From positions 186,001 through 250,000 of the forward strand of contig NZ_VITY01000007.1 in NCBI RefSeq assembly GCF_007993935.1: DNA of 64,000 bases. Direction: 5' to 3'. This document shows, one piece after another, positions 59,101 to 64,000 of the stretch. Below the pieces are notes generated by a model that ran no database searches, was not told the origin of the DNA, and was given only the letters and a program-made list of their open reading frames with translations. Source of the DNA: Bradyrhizobium macuxiense. Lineage in GTDB: Bacteria; Pseudomonadota; Alphaproteobacteria; Rhizobiales; Xanthobacteraceae. Position numbers and translations under genes: made by a program. The first letter of the stretch is position 1. The number at the start of each line of letters is the position of its first letter.

Positions 59101-60834
59101 TCATTGCTCCGCCAGATAGACCTCGCCGAGCAGCGAGGAATTCGACCACGGCACCTGCTTGCCCTTGGTTGCGGCGACAACCTCGGCGCGGACCCGCGTC
59201 AGCATCTGCTGCACCTCGAGGCCGGGCGTGCCGACATGGCGCGACAACGCGGCCGAAAACGGGCTGTTGGCGCCTTCACCGTCGAGCGCGACCTGGCCCG
59301 GCGCGGTCGCGAACGCGATCAGCGTGCCGGCGCCGAGCGTCGAGCCTGACCCGAGCGTAGCGGGGGCGGCAAGGCCGGAGCCGGCCTCGATGCCGCGGCT
59401 CGGGCCGGCGGATGCCACCTGCGGCGCCATCGGATTGTTGCGGCAGGCATCGAGGATCAGGATGTTGGTGCGGATCTGATCGTCGAGGCCGGCCATGATC
59501 GTATCCATATCGACCATCGCGTCGGTCATGCGCCCGCCTGCCTTGAACTCGATATCGACAGGCACGAGGTAATTGCGGCCGTCGACCTGCACGCCATGGC
59601 CGGCATAGTAGACCACGGCGATCTGCGACCGCGTCGCCTCGCGCAGGAAGTCGTGGATCGTCGTCTGCATGGCATTGCGGTCGAGATCGAGACCTTCCGA
59701 GACGGTGAAGCCGATGTCGCGCAGGCTCCTGGCAATGGCGCGCGCGTCGTTGGGCGGATTGGGCAGCGCCTTCACATGCGCATAGGCGCCGTTGCCGATC
59801 ACGAGCGCGACGCGCCGGCCGGTCGCTGCGGCCTGCACGCGTGCCGCCGGTGCGGCCGGATTAGCTGCGGCGGGCGCCGGCGGTGGTGCGGGAGCCGGGC
59901 TGCTCTCGGCGGCAGGCGCTGCTGCAGTCTTGCGCGGGGCTGCGTCGGCCTCCTTCAGCAGTGCGAGCCGCACTTTCGCGGTGGCCTGGTTGGCTTTGCT
60001 ACCGGCGTCGGAGGCGACGCCCTCGATCACCACAGCGTAGTCTTCCTTGGCGTGCGCCGCGTCGCCCTTCGCTTCATAGGAGAGACCGCGCTGGGTGTAG
60101 GCCGAGATCAGCACGCTGCCGGGCGGCGTCATGATGTTGACGGGCGCCTTCGCCTTCGCGAGCCGGATCGCTTCCGTCGTGTCCGCGATCGCGCGCGCGA
60201 TGTCGCCCTTGGCGCGCCAGATCACGGCGCGGCGGATCAAGGGCTGCGGCAGCGACGGATCAATCCTGACGGCCTCGTTGATGTCGGCGAGTGCGCCATC
60301 GAGATCGCCGAGCGCCTGCTTCGACGCGCCGCGGTTCTGATAGGAGAACGCCGACCTCGGATCGGCCTTGATCGCCGCGTCATAGTCGGCAATCGCCTTG
60401 GCGTAGTCACCCTTGCCGCGATAGGCGTTGCCGCGGTTGTGATAGATGATGCCGCTCGGCGGCCCCATCCGCAGCGCGTCGTTGAAGTCGGCGATCGCGA
60501 TGTCGTACTCGCCCTTGTCGTAATAGGCCGAGCCGCGCAGATTGTAGACGGCGGTGCTGGGCTTGAGGCGCAGCGCCTCGGTTGCGTCCGCAATCACCTG
60601 CGGGTAGTTGCCCTTCTTGTTCCAGCCGACCGCGCGCCAGAAGTAGATGGTCGCGAGCTTCTCGCCGGAAAACACCTTCAGCGCGATGATCTTGGTGCAG
60701 GCGTCGATCATCTGGTCGGCGGGCGTCGTGTCGGTCGTGCAGAGCGGGCCGAGCTGGGCGCGCGTCTGGGCGAAACCGGGCGCCGACCACAAAACGGCAA
60801 CAAGCAGGCAGGGGATCAGGAGCAGGCGGCGCAT
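59101..60834 (-). CDS. Secreted TPR-repeat caspase-like protein (peptidase C14 family)
   Basis: 577-residue protein. A signal peptide (MRRLLLIPCLLVAVLWSAPG, cleavage near FAQ) directs it to the periplasm. Residues about 50-270 form six or so TPR units (for example AIADYDAAIKADPRSAFSYQ, GEYDIAIADFNDALRMGP). A low-complexity Ala/Pro-rich linker (about 300-335) follows. The caspase domain starts at about 340 (RVALVIGNGAYAHVKALPNP), with the catalytic His in VVYYAGHGVQ near 413 and the Cys in ILDACRNNPM near 463. All catalytic elements are present. Such proteins are common in rhizobia, but their targets are mostly unknown. The TPR part probably selects a partner. Confidence 0.85.
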   Translation of the reverse strand: MRRLLLIPCLLVAVLWSAPGFAQTRAQLGPLCTTDTTPADQMIDACTKIIALKVFSGEKLATIYFWRAVGWNKKGNYPQVIADATEALRLKPSTAVYNLRGSAYYDKGEYDIAIADFNDALRMGPPSGIIYHNRGNAYRGKGDYAKAIADYDAAIKADPRSAFSYQNRGASKQALGDLDGALADINEAVRIDPSLPQPLIRRAVIWRAKGDIARAIADTTEAIRLAKAKAPVNIMTPPGSVLISAYTQRGLSYEAKGDAAHAKEDYAVVIEGVASDAGSKANQATAKVRLALLKEADAAPRKTAAAPAAESSPAPAPPPAPAAANPAAPAARVQAAATGRRVALVIGNGAYAHVKALPNPPNDARAIARSLRDIGFTVSEGLDLDRNAMQTTIHDFLREATRSQIAVVYYAGHGVQVDGRNYLVPVDIEFKAGGRMTDAMVDMDTIMAGLDDQIRTNILILDACRNNPMAPQVASAGPSRGIEAGSGLAAPATLGSGSTLGAGTLIAFATAPGQVALDGEGANSPFSAALSRHVGTPGLEVQQMLTRVRAEVVAATKGKQVPWSNSSLLGEVYLAEQ

Positions 60835-61020
60835 CGGTCATCCGGGCATGGTGGCCGTCATGGTCGACGGCGACGGCGGGGTGGTTCTGGAGGCGATCAT
60901 GAATGTTTGGTGATCGGGCGGTAGAGGGGGTTCAACTGGTGGGATAATGATGGTAAGACCCCGCCGCACACTATCTCTGCCCACTTTTGTCCCACTTGCT
61001 GCAGCTGCCCACCGGGCGTC

Positions 61021-62376
61021 ATGAAGAACGACGAAATCCTCAGCCAGATCACGGATTTCTGCCGCCGTTCCGATATGGCGGAGACGACGTTCGGCCGCCG
61101 TGCCGTCAATGACGGCAAGCTGGTACACCGGCTGCGCGAGGGCAAGCGCATCACCATCGATACGCTCGACCGTATCAATGGCTTCATCGCGACCTCGACG
61201 CCGGGCGGCGTGGCGCCGCCCCGCGGCCTGGTGGTTCCGCCGGAAAAGCGCGATCCCAGGGGCAATTTCCGCTTCTTCGAGAACCGCCAGCGCTATCTGC
61301 TGTTCGTGCACACCTGCAGCGAGAAGCGGGTGATCGCCGACCGGGTCGCGCTGGAACTGGCCGCGATCCACCCCCGGCCGCCGGCGCTGCGGGTGTTCGA
61401 CGCCGGAATGGGCGACGGCACCGTGCTGGCACGGGTCCTGCGCGCGATGCATGGCCGCTTCCCACATATGCCGTTCTATGTCGCCGGCAAGGAACTGAGC
61501 CTGGAGGACGTTCGCCTCACCCTGGACAAGGTCCCGGACCGTCTGTTCGAGCACCCGGCCAGCGTCTTCGTGTTCACCAACATGTATTACGCCGAGGCGC
61601 CCTGGCTGACGCCCAAGAACTCCACCGCGGCCGCCAGCATGATCTGGCACGAGGTGGCCCTGCGGGGTGCCTCCTCGGGTGAATTCGAGGCCCAGATCGC
61701 GGAACTCGGTCCGTTCCTGGAGCAGAATTGGCGAGCGAACCTGAGCCCCGGCAATGCGATGCCGATTTACGAGCGGCCGGTGGCGCTCGTGCTGTACCGG
61801 GACGATCACCGCTTCCTGCTCGATTCCATCATTCCGCGGGCCGGCCGCACCGAGGCCAATTTCGACCTCGTGATCGCCTCGCAACCCTACCGCGCGAAGT
61901 CCTCGGTGAACTTCCGCGCCAAGCGGATCATCGCGCCGCTGGCCCGCGCACTGCGCGGCGGCGGGCGGCTGATAGGAATCCACTCCCACGGAAGCGATCC
62001 CGGGCTTGAAATGATTCAAGCCGTGTGGCCCGGAGAAAATCCTTTCGCCGTCAGCCGTCATGAGATACTGCGCGCGGTGAAATACGAGTTGGGCTCGGCG
62101 GGTCGCGAGCTGAACTTCAATGCCTACGCCGATAATCGCTCGATCTTCCGATATGATATGGAAGCGCTGCCTAATGAGGTGACCGGCTCGATCGGAACCT
62201 CGACGGCCTTTGCAGCGTGGAATGCCGCGGTGTATGTCGCGCAGATCGAAGATGAGCGGTTGGTCGAAACGACCGAAAACGGACGAGCTCTCGAGGCCAC
62301 ACGCGAAGTTCTCCGCAAACACAACGGGCTGTGGTTCTACGACGAATCCTACGTCATCTCACGGCGACGAGACTGA
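61021..62376 (+). CDS. Small HTH-like domain fused to a SAM-methyltransferase-like domain, upstream of metK
   Basis: 451-residue protein of unknown function. Residues 1-60 (ILSQITDFCRRSDMAETTFG, then LREGKRITIDTLDRINGFI) look like a compact helical DNA-binding-type module found on many short rhizobial proteins. A Rossmann-like methyltransferase part follows from about residue 118: LRVFDAGMGDGTVLARVL has the D-x-G-x-G-x-G pattern of a SAM site, and FDLVIASQPYRAKSSVNFRA occurs at the position of catalytic motif IV. IIAPLARALRGGGRLIGIHS is the usual late strand. The gene ends 60 bases before metK, which makes the SAM the protein might bind. A regulatory or SAM-sensing role is possible but unproved. 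Confidence 0.55.
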   Translation: MKNDEILSQITDFCRRSDMAETTFGRRAVNDGKLVHRLREGKRITIDTLDRINGFIATSTPGGVAPPRGLVVPPEKRDPRGNFRFFENRQRYLLFVHTCSEKRVIADRVALELAAIHPRPPALRVFDAGMGDGTVLARVLRAMHGRFPHMPFYVAGKELSLEDVRLTLDKVPDRLFEHPASVFVFTNMYYAEAPWLTPKNSTAAASMIWHEVALRGASSGEFEAQIAELGPFLEQNWRANLSPGNAMPIYERPVALVLYRDDHRFLLDSIIPRAGRTEANFDLVIASQPYRAKSSVNFRAKRIIAPLARALRGGGRLIGIHSHGSDPGLEMIQAVWPGENPFAVSRHEILRAVKYELGSAGRELNFNAYADNRSIFRYDMEALPNEVTGSIGTSTAFAAWNAAVYVAQIEDERLVETTENGRALEATREVLRKHNGLWFYDESYVISRRRD

Positions 62377-62436
62377 CATGCCGGGGACATATTCACCAAC
62401 CAACGTCGGACTTCGACGAAACAAGGGGTTTGCTTG

Positions 62437-63633
<1,197 letters not shown>

Positions 63634-63642
63634 CACTCGTGC

Positions 63643-63734
63643 CATTCCGGGGCGCTCGCGGGAGCGAGCGAACCCGGAATCCTTAATCCTCACTTCCAGA
63701 TTCCGGGTTCGCCGCTGCGCGGCGCCCCGGAATG
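63643..63734. repeat. Palindromic repeat between metK and ahcY
   Basis: Perfect 13-base arms CATTCCGGGGCGC (63643-63655) and GCGCCCCGGAATG (63722-63734). Inner arms CGAACCCGGAAT and ATTCCGGGTTCG are also complementary. The element fills nearly the whole metK-ahcY gap. It is another member of the dispersed palindromes in this window. A long RNA hairpin between the two genes is expected. Confidence 0.75.
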
Positions 63735-63759
63735 ACCAGTTCAACAACAGGACGCTCAA

Positions 63760-64000
63760 ATGAACGCCCCCACGAAGCCCGGCTTCACCGACTACATCGT
63801 CAAGGACATTGCGCTCGCCGATTTCGGCCGCAAGGAAATCTCGCTGGCCGAGACCGAAATGCCCGGCCTGATGGCCACCCGCGAGGAGTTCGGCCCCAAG
63901 CAGCCGCTGAAGGGCGCGCGCATCGCGGGCTCGCTGCACATGACGATCCAGACCGCCGTGCTGATCGAGACGCTGGCCGCGCTCGGCGCCGACATCCGCT
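63760..64000 (+). CDS. ahcY: Adenosylhomocysteinase, N-terminal part (3' truncated by window end)
   Basis: The first 80 codons of S-adenosylhomocysteine hydrolase are visible. DYIVKDIALADFGRKEISLA, ETEMPGLMATREEFG and LKGARIAGSLHMTIQTAVLI are strongly conserved at this point in the family. The enzyme hydrolyses SAH, the product of SAM-dependent methylation, to adenosine and homocysteine. ATG 63760 follows an ACAGGACG ribosome site. The gene runs off the right edge. Downstream of metK, it completes an activated-methyl-cycle arrangement. Confidence 0.95.
   Translation, partial: MNAPTKPGFTDYIVKDIALADFGRKEISLAETEMPGLMATREEFGPKQPLKGARIAGSLHMTIQTAVLIETLAALGADIR

Noticed and set aside
59596..60924. 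442-codon plus-strand frame opposite the caspase gene
   Set aside because: Composition is Arg/Gly/Val repeats typical of the reverse complement of TPR coding DNA. The minus-strand protein has a signal peptide and a full caspase domain.
62377..62436. Possible SAM-type riboswitch in front of metK
   Set aside because: The gap is only 60 bases and I could not find the conserved pairing or core of SAM-I, SAM-II or SAM/SAH riboswitches. The SAM-related upstream gene is an alternative explanation for control.
63643..63759. SAH riboswitch in front of ahcY
   Set aside because: The space is filled by a near-perfect palindromic repeat and does not show the SAH riboswitch core.

Overview
The window looks like the chromosome of a high-GC alphaproteobacterium of the Bradyrhizobium/Rhodopseudomonas type. 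This is inferred from codon use, from two branched-chain-amino-acid-type (Liv) ABC transporter operons, and from palindromic intergenic repeats of the kind common in that group. No database search was possible, so species-level placement is not attempted.

Region 1 (1-37280) is a large cell-surface polysaccharide locus. It opens with the tail of an unidentified protein and a NusG/RfaH-type elongation factor, followed at about 930 by a leader element that closely resembles the enterobacterial ops/JUMPstart site used by RfaH. The locus encodes all five steps expected for UDP-2,3-diacetamido-2,3-dideoxy-mannuronic acid: a WbpA-type 6-dehydrogenase (30822), WbpB-type 3-dehydrogenases (976 and 34075), a WbpE-type aminotransferase (35619), WbpD-type N-acetyltransferases (1911 and 35133) and a WbpI-type 2-epimerase (29580). 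The B and D steps are present twice, at the two ends of the locus. Two AsnB-like amidotransferases (3545, 25642), two FemAB-like acyl/aminoacyl transferases (8580, 9741), an ATP-grasp enzyme, three methyltransferases and a second DegT-type aminotransferase suggest a heavily decorated glycan. Wzm/Wzt-type ABC export genes (5509, 6372) lie in a visibly AT-richer segment. Six consecutive genes (16472-25635) encode glycosyltransferase-like proteins; four of them form two copies of a two-gene module. A polymerase-like membrane protein (32194, minus strand) and a HAD phosphatase complete the region.

Region 2 (37379-48372) is mainly on the minus strand. It holds a PaaK-like CoA ligase, an operon with Liv-type ABC genes and an embedded acyl-CoA synthetase (livG - ligase - livH - livM - livK - livF), a plus-strand AGE-family sugar epimerase, and a plus-strand CRP/FNR-type regulator at the end.

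Region 3 (48516-52813) contains gmd and fcl for GDP-L-fucose synthesis, a HemD-like protein, purU and a small lipoprotein. Region 4 (52814-58982) is a second Liv-type operon (SBP, livH, livM, livG, livF) preceded by a perfect 20-bp palindrome over a possible promoter, and followed by a MetE-C-terminal-like methyltransferase. Region 5 (59101-64000) has a secreted TPR-caspase protein, an unusual HTH/methyltransferase-like protein directly upstream of metK, and the start of ahcY. Together with the MetE-like gene, this groups activated-methyl-cycle functions at the right end.
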